Position numbers and translations under genes: made by a program
The notes under the pieces: generated by a model
What the model was told of the DNA's origin: nothing
Seen by the model: the letters and a program-made list of their open reading frames with translations, nothing else
Databases searched by the model: none
Part shown: positions 32,150 through 43,700 of the stretch, piece by piece
Position numbering within the stretch: the first letter of the stretch is position 1
Layout: each line of letters opens with the position of its first letter
Assembly: GCA_027946365.1 (NCBI GenBank)
Contig: JAPEUQ010000018.1
Coordinates: 1-64,000, forward strand
DNA length: 64,000 bases
Direction of reading: 5' to 3'
Origin: Kalmusia sp. IMI 367209
Lineage: Eukaryota > Ascomycota > Dothideomycetes > Pleosporales > Didymosphaeriaceae

Positions 32150-32899
32150 GAATGCCAGTCTTATCGGGTAATGTAAAGCGGACAATCGAGAAACGATAAG
32201 ATGCTAGAACATGTAGGACATGTCCTACCTTCAAGGAGATATGTATTGCAATCAACACGATAGGTTCTCTCGGAAATATTCTAGGTACTATTGGCAACTG
32301 CCGATCATTGACCGAGACATGCCTCGCGGCACTATGGATGGACAATCTTGATCCTGAATGGCGAGCTTTGCTCCAACTCACACTGATTCAACTGAACGCT
32401 AGACGGAGATGTTCAAGAACGCGTTGCGCGTTTATCTCCGCAATGCTAGACCCTAGCAATGATCGCGATCTTGGTCCACTATGGCGCGATATACACGGCC
32501 AACCAAGTGTACAACGGATGATTTACCCGGCACAGTGGTAACGACATGTACGAGTGCAATGAGCTCACGTGGAGCAGAAGCTTATTGTATGGTATAGTGG
32601 GGTAGATAAGCTTCGGTTGCTTCATGTCCGAGGAGCCTAGCCGCAGGTGTTCCTCAACAACGAACTTTGGTGAATCATGAGGATATTGTTCAGCCTCCCT
32701 CCTTGACTCGTACATATCATTTCACAAGACCCGCTAAGAAAGACGTGATGGGCGCTACGGGTGCAAGATACCGCGTCGTACGTGAATTACCATATACCAA
32801 TGTTTTCGGCTCGTACTTATCATGGTCAGATCTTGATTACATACTACAGGTAGTAAAGTTGAATAAACGATAGAGTTCAAAACGCTTCTACGCAATAAA
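32150..32899. other. Divergent intergenic region between transporter and monooxygenase
   Basis: 750 bp separate the minus-strand transporter from the plus-strand monooxygenase, so it is likely a shared promoter region. No protein or RNA feature is recognised. Confidence 0.5.
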
Positions 32900-34379
32900 A
32901 TGCGAGTCGCAATTATTGGGGCAGGCCCGGCAGGCCTCGCTGCTGCAATCGAGCTTGCAAAACTTTCATTCGTCGAGTACACTATCTATGAGAAGGCAGA
33001 CCGCGTTAAGGAGATTGGCGCAGGTATTAGCATACAGCACACAACATGGAGACTCCTCGAAATCATGGGTGCAGCCGAATATCTTCGCACATCGGACTGG
33101 TTCGCACCAGAAGATCAACACTATGTCCGTCACTAGTGAGTCTCAACTCCCAAGAGAATTTTACGGTTGATGCTAATGTGATCACAAGCAATGGGAAAAC
33201 AGGAAAGCTGTTGTCGACTCATTTTCAGAAAGGAGTTCCACCTAACCACTTACATGTACGCTGTCAGCGAGCGATGCTGCAGAACGCGTTACTAGCAGCG
33301 AACGACAAGTCCCGTATTCGGACCTCCAAAGAAGCTAGTCAAAACCTCACAGCTTCTTTCCGGTCGAGTTCAGATCCAGTTCGAGGATGGCTTCGTTGAT
33401 GAAGTAGATCTAGTCATTGGAGCTGATGGAATCAGATCGGTATAGACATCAATTCTCTTTGCTATCAGTAGCTCACATACAACTTCTAGGTCGTCCGGAA
33501 TTATTTATTTCCCTCGCATAAGATAGCGTATACCGGCAGGACAGCTTATCGGACGTTGATTCCCACACATCGTGTAAGGAAAATCACAGACCTACCAGTA
33601 GATGCTGTAATCTTTTGGCATGCTCCGAAGGGAGAATGGGTTTACACATGCAACCTTGGAGGTGACGTGTTCGAGCTCACGACTATGACCAACGAACCGC
33701 TCTCTGAACACGAGCAACAGCGTGTGAGTTGGGGAGAAGATACCGATATCGAACGGATGTCCAATCACTTTAAGGTAATTGAGCTGAAGATCGACTATAC
33801 GCACAGTACTGAAGCATGCTCAGGCTTTTCGGAAACCAATCCAAGATCTATTTGCACTCGCTCCCTCAATACAACGATATGCAGCCTTTGCCGGACCGCG
33901 ACTACCGACTGTAATTTCTCAGCAGGGTAACATCGCTCTCATTGGCGACGCATCACATCCCCTATCCGGTGCGTTCGGAGCCGGCGCTGGCTTCGCCCTC
34001 GAAGATGCCTACGCGCTCGCCCAGAGTCTATCCTGGGCACACTCTCGGCCGCTACCCACACCAATTTCTCAAGCACTGCGATTGTTCGACAAGATCCGCT
34101 CACCTCATTATGAACGGCTTTACGGAGTACTCGATCAGTTCAAGGGGGGTTGGCGACACGTTGGCAGATCCAAATTTACATTTGAGTGAGGAGGAAGAGG
34201 TCGCAGTAGTGGTTGCGACGAATTGGGCCAAGACGCATAATTGGATTCTCGAATATGATGTGACACAAGACTTTGCGAAGTATGCGGAGGATGAAGATGT
34301 GAAGTTGAAGGGGTTGCGGAATAGACTAAGCGGAGTGGTAGGCGACTTCGAACCTCTGAGTCCTAAAGCCAGTTTGTGA
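32900..34379 (+). pseudogene. FAD-dependent monooxygenase (salicylate-hydroxylase-like), two apparent frame breaks
   Basis: The protein opens MRVAIIGAGPAGLAAAIEL (GxGxxG FAD fold). It also shows VDLVIGADGIRS (DG motif) and NIALIGDASHPLSGAFGAG (GD motif), the three signatures of class A flavin monooxygenases. Introns that fit are 33135-33188, 33439-33489 and about 33775-33822. Two single-base excesses break the frame: near 33331 (AAA in ACCTCCAAAGAAG) and in the G6 run near 34144-34149. After each, the homologous sequence continues in another frame (GRVQIQFEDGFVDEVD, then SEEEEVAVVVATNWAKTHNW). This is either a recent pseudogene or an intact gene with two assembly indels. Family enzymes hydroxylate aromatic substrates using NAD(P)H. 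It lies between the transporter and the adenine deaminase. Confidence 0.8.
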
Positions 34380-34845
34380 AGCGCTCTATAACGCATCTCT
34401 TGATACAAATATTCCAGCCTTACTTTAAACATGCATAGGCAAGTTTGCATTCACGATTCGATTTTTTTCGAACTTGCTGTGGAGAGCAAAGTATAGCTCA
34501 TGGTCGACTGCCAGTAAGTTATGTCACCATGTCCAATCAAAGATAAACAACTACAACGTCGCGACTAGATGCTTCGATTAAGCTTAGGCAGACTAGCGGG
34601 CGTCTCCTAGATCGGTCACGCAAACAAACCCCACAATGTCAACATACAGGGATCGTCGAACTAAAACTTTGACTTCTAGCGTATCATGAATCGTTCTATA
34701 TGTTTTCCGGTACTCATATTTTAACTCCGAGAGAGCTTCAGATCTTTTCTAGCTTGTGACATATCATGTTGTAGCACGTACATGACAGGCAATCACTTTG
34801 CCATTTTTTTTCCACCCAGGAAAGAATAAACCTCCAATCATCAGC
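34380..34845. other. Intergenic region, nothing recognised
   Basis: 466 bp between the monooxygenase and the adenine deaminase, both on the plus strand. No feature is recognised. Confidence 0.5.
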
Positions 34846-36796
34846 ATGGATATCCCTACATCCAATGCTACAGGCGCATACCTCACTATCACTGTTGACG
34901 AACTCGTCAACCTCCGCCTCGTAGCCCTCGGACGAACCTCCCCAACACTGATAATCCGCAGAGGCCTCATCCTTGCCCTACACACCGGAGAGATCCTAGA
35001 GCGAGACGTAGTCATTTCGGGCCGACACATCGCCGCAATCACACCATGGAACCACGTTTCCACCATTGACAACGAGATCGATGCTACAGGCAAATATATT
35101 AGCCCAGGCTTCATAGACACACATCTCCATATCGAGTACACGAAGCTTGTTCCGGCAGAGCTGGCGCGCTTGAGTGTGCCAAGGGGCACGACCACGGTTC
35201 TCGCTGATGCGAATTGCATTGCGAATGTGCTAGGGGAGGAGGGCATGGACTTTATGCGGACGACTAAAACGCCGCTGCGTATCTTCCAGCAGGTTTCTCA
35301 CAAGGTTCCGGGTGGCGACCCAGAGATCGAGATGGGTGGTGTACGCATCGCTACCGAGACGCTTGCCCATAGGGTGTCGCAGTCATTTGCCGCGACGCTG
35401 GGAGAATCAAATCCATTCTCGCTAGATCGTGCTTCGGCCGTGAAGCAAGCCGCTGCTTTACACGCCGGAAAGCGTATCACAGGCCATACAGCACTTTTAA
35501 GCAATGAGCCACTATGGGCGTATGCTGCTGGCGGCATTGGAGACGACCATAATGCGCACCGGCCCGAGGACGTGGTGGAGCGATTGCGTCTTGGGCTGAT
35601 GTTAACTGTGATGAGTGGGAGTATGAACTCGAATATTGAGAGCGTATTTAGTGACATCAGTCAGTACAAGGCAGGACTGAATCACATGTCATTCTGTGCG
35701 GACGACAAGTTTGCAGAGGATTTGCATCGGGAGGGCCATATCGATTTCCATGTGAGAGAAGCGATTCGATATGGTGTTGAGCCAGTGCAGGCGTACCGAA
35801 TAGCGACGTTGAATGCGGCACTATACTATCGGATCGATCATTTGATAGGTAGTATTACGCCGGCGAAGTTGGCGGATTTGCTTGTGCTTGACAATTTAGA
35901 AGATGCTAAGTACATTGCACCATCCAATTCAAATGTTGTAGACTACGCTGACATGGTCCAGACCATCAATCGTTATAGTCAACGGCAAAGTCGTCGCGCG
36001 CGACAACAAAGCTTCGTTTGTGAATAATGACCCAGTTCCACCTTTCACACTAAACACCATCCATCTTAACCCAACCTTCTTCGACCCCTCAACATACCGT
36101 ACTTACCCCAAGCAACCAAAGGCGAAACATGTATACATCCAAGCAGTAGAAATGTATGACGGTTATTTCAAACGTGCATTTCACACGCCGCTACAAATCC
36201 ACCCTACAGAAGGCCATCTCCTTTCAGACCTTTCGAACGATGTGCTCAAACTCGTCGTTATCGATCGCCATCACAAAACCACCAACCACGGCACTGCCTT
36301 CGTCCGCGGCTTTAAACTGAAGCGTGGCGCAATCGCATGTACGACCAATTGTGAGAACCAGAACCTAGTCATCCTTGGGACCTCCGATGAAGAAATCGCG
36401 TTTGCTGCGAAAGCGATCCATGTCCTCGGTGGTGGCTATGTTGCCGTCGCTGCAGGAGATGTGCTTGGAAGTGTCGAATTAGCTGTTGCCGGGTGCATGA
36501 GCCTCGAGCCGTATGAAGAGGTGGTGAGAAAGAGTCGGCAGCTCGATGAGATCGTGCAAAGGGAGTTGGTAGGAGGGGAGCCGCGGGATGCTATGAAAGT
36601 ACCGTTCATGATTCTGAGCTTTGTGGGATTGGTGGGAGTGCCGGACCTGGGTGTTACGGAGTTGGGATTGGTGCATACGGCGAAGCAGGAGCTGATCAAT
36701 GTGTTGTTGGATGAACAGGAAGTGGGGAACCATACGCTAGGTGTGGCCTCAGTTGAAACGCTAGCTACAAGAGTGTGCTGCAGGTGTTTTAGCTAG
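34846..36796 (+). CDS. Bacterial-type adenine deaminase (Ade-like amidohydrolase), one apparent frame break
   Basis: From ATG 34846 (MDIPTSNATGAYLTIT) the protein matches the Ade family: metal-binding PGFIDTHLHIEYTKLVPAE, PRGTTTVLADANCIANVLG, KRITGHTALLSNEPLWAYAA, GGIGDDHNAHRPEDV and HMSFCADDKFAEDL. Near 35965 one extra base ends the frame early. The continuation (VNGKVVARDNKASFVNNDP onward, to the stop at 36796) supplies the C-terminal Ade domain with VVIDRHHKTTNHGTAFVRGF. Reading both gives about 650 residues, near the expected size. Ade converts adenine to hypoxanthine and ammonia. Fungal adenine deaminase is normally Aah1, an unrelated ADA-type enzyme, so this looks like horizontal acquisition (inference). 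The position usually AHDSHN reads NCENQN, so activity or substrate may differ. Confidence 0.82.
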
Positions 36797-37182
36797 AATC
36801 TGTAAAACATACATATCACTACATGCGGTGATGCATGGGGTACGTAGTCAACCGCGGACATATAATGAGCGAGCAACAAGGTCGTTGAAGCCATGGTGAC
36901 AAGACGAGGATATCATAGTGTTTGCAGAGTGAATGCACTCTTCATCGCCAACGGCACGAGTGTTTCATAGGGAGATCGCGCTTCTCCCAACCGAGTACGC
37001 GAACTTATCGTGGCGTTGGTGAAAAGTCCACTCTCCCGTCGCCGTGATGCGAAGTTGTGGGAGGTTAATCTTGGCCACGCGCTACCGGTAGCGGAAGCGG
37101 CAGTCGGGTCCAAGCGCAAGTGGGGAAACTACTTCCTCTCCCGCATCCAACACCATCATGCCATCGCCGACTCGCTCTCGTG
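36797..37182. other. Intergenic region, nothing recognised
   Basis: 386 bp between the adenine deaminase and MSS1, both on the plus strand. No feature is recognised. Confidence 0.5.
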
Positions 37183-39420
37183 ATGAGAGTTCCCATCTCG
37201 TTGTTACGAACCATACATCCACTACATAAGAGCACATTAATTGCTTTGCGACCCTCAAAAATCCAAGCAATTGAGCTTGGAAGCATTTACTGCCGCCATG
37301 GCTCTACCCAATATTCACGACGCTCCCTGAGCCAGGCCCAAGGCCGAAAAGTTCATTCATCTCATCCGACCGTAGAGGAACCGACTATATATGCTCTCTC
37401 GACAGCTTCTGGAAGAGCAGCCATCGCCGTCATCCGCGTCTCTGGCCCAGCATGTAGACGGGTATGCAGCCCTTGTACCCATTGGCATTCGCCTCTCCTG
37501 ACCAGGTAGCTAGGTTTACCAAGGACTCTGCCCATCTAAAGCGTTCCCCAAACCGCGTCACGCCGCACTACGAAAGCTATATACTCCAAATCTACCGCCC
37601 TCGATTTCGACCTTGCTCGATTCTGGTGCTCTCGTCTTATACTTCCCAGCGCCAAACACCGTCACGGGTGAAGACGTGCTAGAGCTGCATGTGCACGGCG
37701 GCCCTGCTATTGTCCGCGCTGTTCTGGCTGCTATACCACAATGCGTCGAGTCTGCAGGTGGCGTGAAGGCGGCCGGTGCTCGCATCAGGTACGCCGAGCC
37801 TGGCGAATTTACCCGCCGTGCTTTCGCAAACAGTCGCATGGACCTTCCGCAGATAGAGTCACTAGGCGAAACTTTGTCTGCTACGACTGAGCAACAGCGC
37901 ATGCTTTCTGTACGCGGGACTACTTCTAAACTCGCTACGCGGTACGAGTGCTGGCGTACGCTTCTACTCCAAGCGCGCGGTGAGCTGGAAGCACTGATCG
38001 ACTTCTCAGAAGATCAGCACTTTGATGAGTCTCCTGCTGCTCTTTGCGCATCTGTCGCATACCAGGTTCAGAACCTGTCCACTCTGATCGAAGCCCATGT
38101 CGCCAATGCAGTCCGTGGTGAGCTTCTGCGAAGTGGTATTAGCGTCGCGTTACTTGGTGCGCCAAACGCCGGAAAGAGCAGCCTGCTCAATCGTATAGTC
38201 GGCCGCGAAGCTGCTATAGTTTCGCACGAGGCGGGAACGACTCGGGATGTTGTCGAAGTTGGTGTCGATTTGGGCGGATGGCTCGTAAAGATTGGAGACA
38301 TGGCTGGCTTGAGGAAAGCCGGTCTAGTAGGCGCAGATGTGGTTGGAGCGGTCGAGGAAGAAGGCATCAAGCGAGCCAAGCAGCGTGCGCTACAGTCCGA
38401 TGTTCTTATCGTTGTTCAGGACGCCACAGCTACCATGGACCCAGAGGTTGTAGAGACCGCGAAGCAATGCGTCGATCTCGGCATCAACGTCGTCGTTGCA
38501 ATCAACAAGATCGACCAGCTCGACGATCCCCAATTGTCGGATAATTGGAAAGCGAAGGTGCATGATCTCCTCCGGATACCCGCTGAACGGATCTTCTTCG
38601 TTTCCTGCAGAGAGGCCGAGCAATCATCACGCGCAACGTCATCAAGGAAAGACCCGGGACAAGTCCAAGCCTTTCTTCATGGGCTTTTAGAAACATTCAG
38701 AGGCATGACCGCCGCGCTTGTTCCTGGATCAGATCCTGATCCATCAATATGGCAAGAGTCACTGGGTGCAACGGAGCGGCAGCGTGCCTTGCTTTCAGAG
38801 TGCCTATTGCATCTTGACTCGTTCCTGAAAGCTGTGCAGGATCCTTCGCAGGATCAATCAAGATCAGTAGCAATAGAAATCGATGAACCAGATGCAGTCG
38901 ATATTGTTATTGCCGCCGAATCCCTCCGTCTAGCTGCAGACGCTCTTGCCAAAATCACGGGCCGTGGAGAGGGCGGCGACGTGGAAGAAGTCTTGGGCGT
39001 TGTATTTGAAAAGTGAGTCTAATTCTGCTTCGTTTCCCGCTTCGTTTTCCGTGGATGGCAAGGTATAGGCGAGTATTGGAAGAATCCTGTCCCGAAAGCT
39101 GGCCTATAGCTGCGGTCACAGTGTCTCACTTTTGAGCATCGGAGCCTCGCTTTCCGCCCCAAGCCCACTCGGTCACCACCTCGCAAAAGCCGCACGTGCG
39201 TCCAAGCCACTTCACATATGGTTGATGACGTTCGGTCTGAAACACTGCGGGTGTTGTTGCGGCGCAGACGATCGCCCGGGTCTTTTCAAGGTCCCCGCTC
39301 TCCGTACAGGATCTCGGCTCCACATCTCGCCTGCCGTTGCTGCATTGGGGTGGCGATCAATAGACGAGGAACAACGTTGCTAACGCTTTCTGCACGATTA
39401 GATTCTGCGTTGGGAAATAG
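37183..39420 (+). CDS. MSS1: Mitochondrial tRNA-modification GTPase Mss1 (MnmE)
   Basis: Three exons (37183-37461, 37514-39012, 39402-39420) give 598 aa. After a basic mitochondrial-type N-terminus come PTIYALSTASGRAAIAVIRV, KPRHAALRKLYTP, PNTVTGEDVLELHVHGG and YAEPGEFTRRAFANS, the MnmE N-terminal folate-binding domain. The GTPase domain has GAPNAGKSSLLN (G1), AGTTRDV (G2), DMAG (G3) and NKID (G4). The obvious frame stops at 39016 after VLGVVFEK. A GTGAGT donor at 39013 and a TGCTAAC branch with TTAG acceptor at 39401 add a 19-nt exon encoding FCVGK-stop, the invariant C-terminal Cys motif. Mss1, with Mto1, makes 5-carboxymethylaminomethyl-type wobble uridine in mitochondrial tRNAs. The 389-nt last intron is far longer than its neighbours. 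Confidence 0.93.
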
Positions 39421-40054
39421 GCCACAATCGATTCCGCTATCCCTCGAATGATGATTTTCAGCGAAAAGTCATTGCGTACGCGTAATGAGCGATCTGAACG
39501 AGTAGATTTACGTAGAGCTACCACCAGGGTACAAGAGTTGGTCTGGGCACAGCCTGCTTGACCTTGCGTAGGAGATAATGAAGAAGCGGAAACGGTGCAA
39601 AAGACGAGATGTGAGCGTGAGAAGGAAAAGAAAAGGAAATCTTGAATTCAAAAATCAAAAACGCCAAAAAAAACTGAAGAATCCCAGATAGCCGCCAGTG
39701 CTGCTCAGTGATGAGCGAGATTCCTCCGTCTAGAAAAGAACGCCGATCCCAATGCCTTTCGTACGTCGACCGTCGACCGTAGCCCATATCCTGTAGCCCA
39801 TGATCCATGACCCGTTAACCGTTATATTCCGTGACCGTACCGTAGCCGTATATCCAAACTCCATCGCTCAAATGCTACCGAAGAAACCGAGTGAAACCAA
39901 TATTTCGAACGCCCATTGCAATGCTCGCTATGCCGAGAATACGAGTACAAGCGGAGAAGAAGGAAAACGCACGCAGGAGAGAAGATACAATACAATGGCC
40001 GAAGCCCAGGAGATAGCAAGAAAAACCCGTGCCGAGGGAGGTGAGGTTGTGTAG
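39421..40054. other. Intergenic region between MSS1 and the micro-ORF locus
   Basis: 634 bp. No protein-like open frame. It would be the 3' untranslated side of the minus-strand micro-ORF transcript. Confidence 0.45.
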
Positions 40055-40126
40055 CTAGTAGCGCCATCGTTCGATGCGCTTCTTCCGGAGCGTCTTGGCG
40101 GCCTGCAGAGGCCGGCGATGAGCCAT
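40055..40126 (-). CDS. Basic 23-aa small ORF (third in micro-ORF series)
   Basis: ATG at 40126 encodes MAHRRPLQAAKTLRKKRI followed by ERWRY and a TAG stop. The start context ACCACCATGG is a strong Kozak match, preceded by a CACCACCACC run. The peptide is arginine- and lysine-rich. It lies about 100 nt downstream of the second GRGGYN micro-ORF on the same presumed transcript. Whether it is translated is unknown. Confidence 0.4.
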   Translation of the reverse strand: MAHRRPLQAAKTLRKKRIERWRY

Positions 40127-40229
40127 GGTGGTGGTGGTGATGGTGTCGTCGGGTGTGATTCGAAGAAATGTCGTTGGGTCGTCGATTCACAGTATCGATT
40201 CGAGCAAATAGCAACCGCTGCTGGAGCCC

Positions 40230-40256
40230 TTAGTTGTAGCCACCGCGTCCGGCCAT
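40230..40256 (-). CDS. Micro-ORF encoding MAGRGGYN
   Basis: ATG at 40256, eight residues, TAA stop, start context CACAATGG. Its last six residues are identical to those of the micro-ORF at 40408-40431, with different synonymous codons (GGACGCGGTGGCTACAAC here). Synonymous difference with identical peptide is the expected sign of selection on the peptide. Too short to prove alone. Confidence 0.45.
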   Translation of the reverse strand: MAGRGGYN

Positions 40257-40407
40257 TGTGACGGATTTTTTTGCTTGATTGGGTTTGGTGGAAATGTGTG
40301 TGTGTGGTTGCCTTTGGGAAGGTTGAAGATGAGGGTGGTGGGTGGGTCCGCTTGTTGGAGGCCTCTGAGGAGATTTGACTCAGAGAATTTGGAAAGCGTT
40401 GGAAGAT

Positions 40408-40431
40408 TTAGTTGTATCCGCCACGGCCCAT
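40408..40431 (-). CDS. Micro-ORF encoding MGRGGYN
   Basis: ATG at 40431, seven residues, TAA stop. It follows a pyrimidine-, CA- and CCA-rich leader-like stretch (about 40440-40740 on the minus strand) typical of fungal 5' untranslated regions. Together with 40230-40256 it forms a pair of near-identical micro-peptides 151 nt apart. No long main ORF follows on this strand before 39.4 kb, so these may be the products or regulators of a short transcript. Confidence 0.45.
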   Translation of the reverse strand: MGRGGYN

Positions 40432-40740
40432 TGATGCGGTGATGTCGGTGAGGAGGGAGGTGAGTGTTTGAGGCGTGGTGATGGGTTTGGAGTGGACCCG
40501 GATAGGAACTTGTGGTGGCGGTGGGTTCGATGAAGTCGACGACGATGGTGTTGGGGGTGAGGCAAGTGTTGGCAAGCTGTAATGTAGTATGTTGCTGATG
40601 TGGCAAGCAAGTTGTGTGTGTGTGTAGTGGTTGTTGTTGTTGAATATAGAGTGCTGTGGAAGGGTCGCGAAGAAGATGGATGTGATGACTGAAAGACTGA
40701 CTCGTGGGCGATTATAAACGAAAACGGGTCTTGGAAACAC

Positions 40741-43700
40741 GGATTATTAGGTAGAAAAAAGAGGCGTCTGTATTACGCTTGTGACTGAAACTGAGCTGCC
40801 TTGGACCCCATGTGCCCTGCCAGGCTTCTTTTATATACCAAGCTATGGGAAAACGGCCGGGAACCACCAGATAGGTTCGCCGGCTCGCAAGCCACGCTCA
40901 GGCATCTAGTCATCAGCGACCGTCCCCTGGCCCCTGTCCGTCCGGCGCTCGGGCAGGGGCTTGGCTGCCGTTGCGCAGAGCTGCGTTAGTGCTCGCTGGG
41001 AGAAAAAAATGGGCGGATGGCCATGGCGACGGTGCACTGATGCATGCCTATTCCTGGTGCGAGGGGAGGGGAGCGTGGCTTGCAGGGATTCGGGCGTGGC
41101 AGTGTGCAGCCGCAGGGATGTGGGAGCCGCATGGTGCGCGCTGATGGTGTATGAGCAAGATCGGCCCTAGTCGCATCTACCACATGGGGATGGGCTGCAG
41201 CGAGTACGCTGCTGGACAAGCTTAACGCGGGTCTGGTGCGCTCGTGCGCAGACGTTTGCCTGAGAAGCGGGCTTTGCTGCTTGGGGAAGTTTTCCTTCGA
41301 GAGATGGAGGGTGTATGGGAGTTAGGAGGAGGACCACCCCAGCAGGCAGACACGCCGCCCCGAGTCTTCCACGCAACACCAATATCGACGCGCCTCCCTC
41401 TCTCTCTCTCCGTGCCATCCCATGCGGGTCGGAAAGCGTGGGGTGGGTCGGCTGGCCCGCCGGGGGTTACCCTCCTTCACCGAAAGACAAGCGCGCTGAC
41501 CGTCGTGATTGGCTGCAGGCGCATATGCGAGGTACAGTCATACTACGCATCATCCACCCATCAGCACCCGCAGGACCCGCGAATGGGGGATTGCTAAGAT
41601 GCGCGGCGTCCAGCGCCATCCCGCCCGTTGCATCTGCTTTTTTGCCATCGTCTGCTGCTGCGAACGCTTCGACGGGAAGAGACCCACGGGCGCGCCGTTG
41701 ATCGTCGGTCGCGCACTACTGTGTGAGCGAGTGTTCGTGTACGGCGGGCGGCCCAGCGTCTGGTTCCAACACGAGTTGGGAGCGTCTTCATGCGGGTTTT
41801 CCAATTATCGCCGTGCGACGCATTTGTCAAGATCGCGATGGGGAGGCGAGCCCGTCGAGACACGTGCCCAGCAATTAGGCTGGTGCGAGGTTGCAGTGGG
41901 CTGGCCAGGGAACACAAGCCCACTCTTGCAGACATGTCACAAGTCGGCGAATTATGATACTCGAGTAGCAGTTTCAGCCATGGGTGGAATACAGCGCAGG
42001 GCGGAGCCGTCTCGCCAAAACATCACAGAAGCAAGCCTCGCCGAAGCACAGCTCGCCCGGCGACGGATCGGGCTGCCGGACGTTTGTGCCTGAGCGCGCT
42101 GGCGATGGGGGGACGGACTGGGAATGAGGGAGCGTAGCGATGGACCAGTAGCATCGCCTAGGCACGCCCTCAGCAGCTAAATTCAACGCTCTAGCGGAGG
42201 GCGCCCTCAGCTCTCGACGGCCGTCGAGTTCGCCAGTGCGCAGTTCGTTTTCCTCAGAGCGTTGTCCTAGTGCGGGATGGTGGCCGCTGGTACAGCGCGG
42301 GCTAACACGGTTTCTGCTGCGAATCCGTATTTGCGCAGCATTCCACACACGACGAAGACTACCAGAGCTGCTGAACGGAGCATTGCCGTTCCGTGGACTG
42401 CGCTTCACCGGTTCCAAGGCGGATGGGAGGACTCTCTCTCTCTGTGCGAGCAAGGCAACGACGGCGAGCGCAATACGTGACTTCTCGTCATGTGTCCCAA
42501 AATAAGAAATCCATATCCCTCCTTACCACCACGACGCGTACTCGAGCGCACGGGCGGCGCATACCAACATGTGTCCAATAAATCCTCGGATATCGAGCCT
42601 TGGACCCCTGCCGCCGACGAGGGTAGAAAAGCGGAGTCGCGTTGACAAACGGACCTGGCACCTTACAAATTCCCCATCTGTGTGCGCACGAGCAGCGGCA
42701 CAAGGGGAGGGGGCGGGCCCGCACCATCAAACCGCTTCTTGGGAGGGAAGACGAGGGGAGATTCTGCTACCCTGCCGCGCTCACCTAATATCCACTGACC
42801 ACGAGCATTACATTACGTTTTGCAGCAGCGCAAAAGATACCAGATCATCCCGGAGTCGGGAGTGAGCCTCGTTTGTGCTACCACATGCCACGAGGGCGTA
42901 CTGCATATTCCCCGTCCCGACACAGCGGACGGTGTATCGATTAAGCAGCGCAGTGCCGCCCCGAGCCCCTGAGTGCGTCTATCTTTGGTCCCCTCCCGAG
43001 CCCGGGAGCAAGGAAAATGTCCGCATGCAGAAGAAGCACAGCGCGATGCCCCTGCCTTGTGCGAACTTCTTCCGCCTTTTCGTGCCTCGAAGGGACCCGA
43101 GGCAGTGGTCTATCGATTCGATATCGCGATGCCGGGGAAAAGCAAGGCTGGAACGAATCGATGCGAGGAGCACCGTGTTGCGAACGCCGTTTCGAAACAA
43201 CTGGCTGTTCCACAGCCTGGCAGCCTGCTCCCGACCACACATCAGGCAAACGAAGCTTGGATAGGTCCGACCGACCAAGAAAAGAATGCGTCGCCGAGTC
43301 GATCGAAAAGACGTCTACGGAGTTTGTCCCCCGCCCTATCGCATCATGGCCCACGTCTCCGGTGCGAGCACAGCGTGTTCCCGGCACCCAGGCCACATCT
43401 GCAGGAACACAATGGCTCGCACCCACTCGTCATTGATCAACACCTCAGCTTGCGCGACCAGCGACCCCGTCCAAAAATAGGGCACGTCTCCGAATGCTAG
43501 ATAGACGCGATAGCCGCGCTTAGGCTGGGGTGCGGATCGAGGTAGGGCTGACGCTAGGCTGTGCCGTAGCATTATCTCAGCCATTTGCCCGTCCGGGCAT
43601 GGATCAGTGCCTCTGGCGTGCCAGCGAGCAGCTGAGCTGCCGTGATTGGCGGCTTCTCTTACCTGCTTAGGTGCTTTGCGGCGTAGTAAGCAAGAGCCTA

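Noticed and set aside
35965..36796. Separate gene starting inside the C-terminal adenine deaminase frame
   Set aside because: The frame continues upstream as VNGKVVARDN in line with Ade proteins, so it is the broken second half of one gene.
41509..42093. 194-codon plus-strand ORF
   Set aside because: No recognisable domain, arginine- and histidine-rich from base composition, overlapped by antisense frames.
42941..43500. Overlapping 139-175 codon ORFs on both strands
   Set aside because: Mutually overlapping shadows in GC-rich DNA; no evidence favours any of them.
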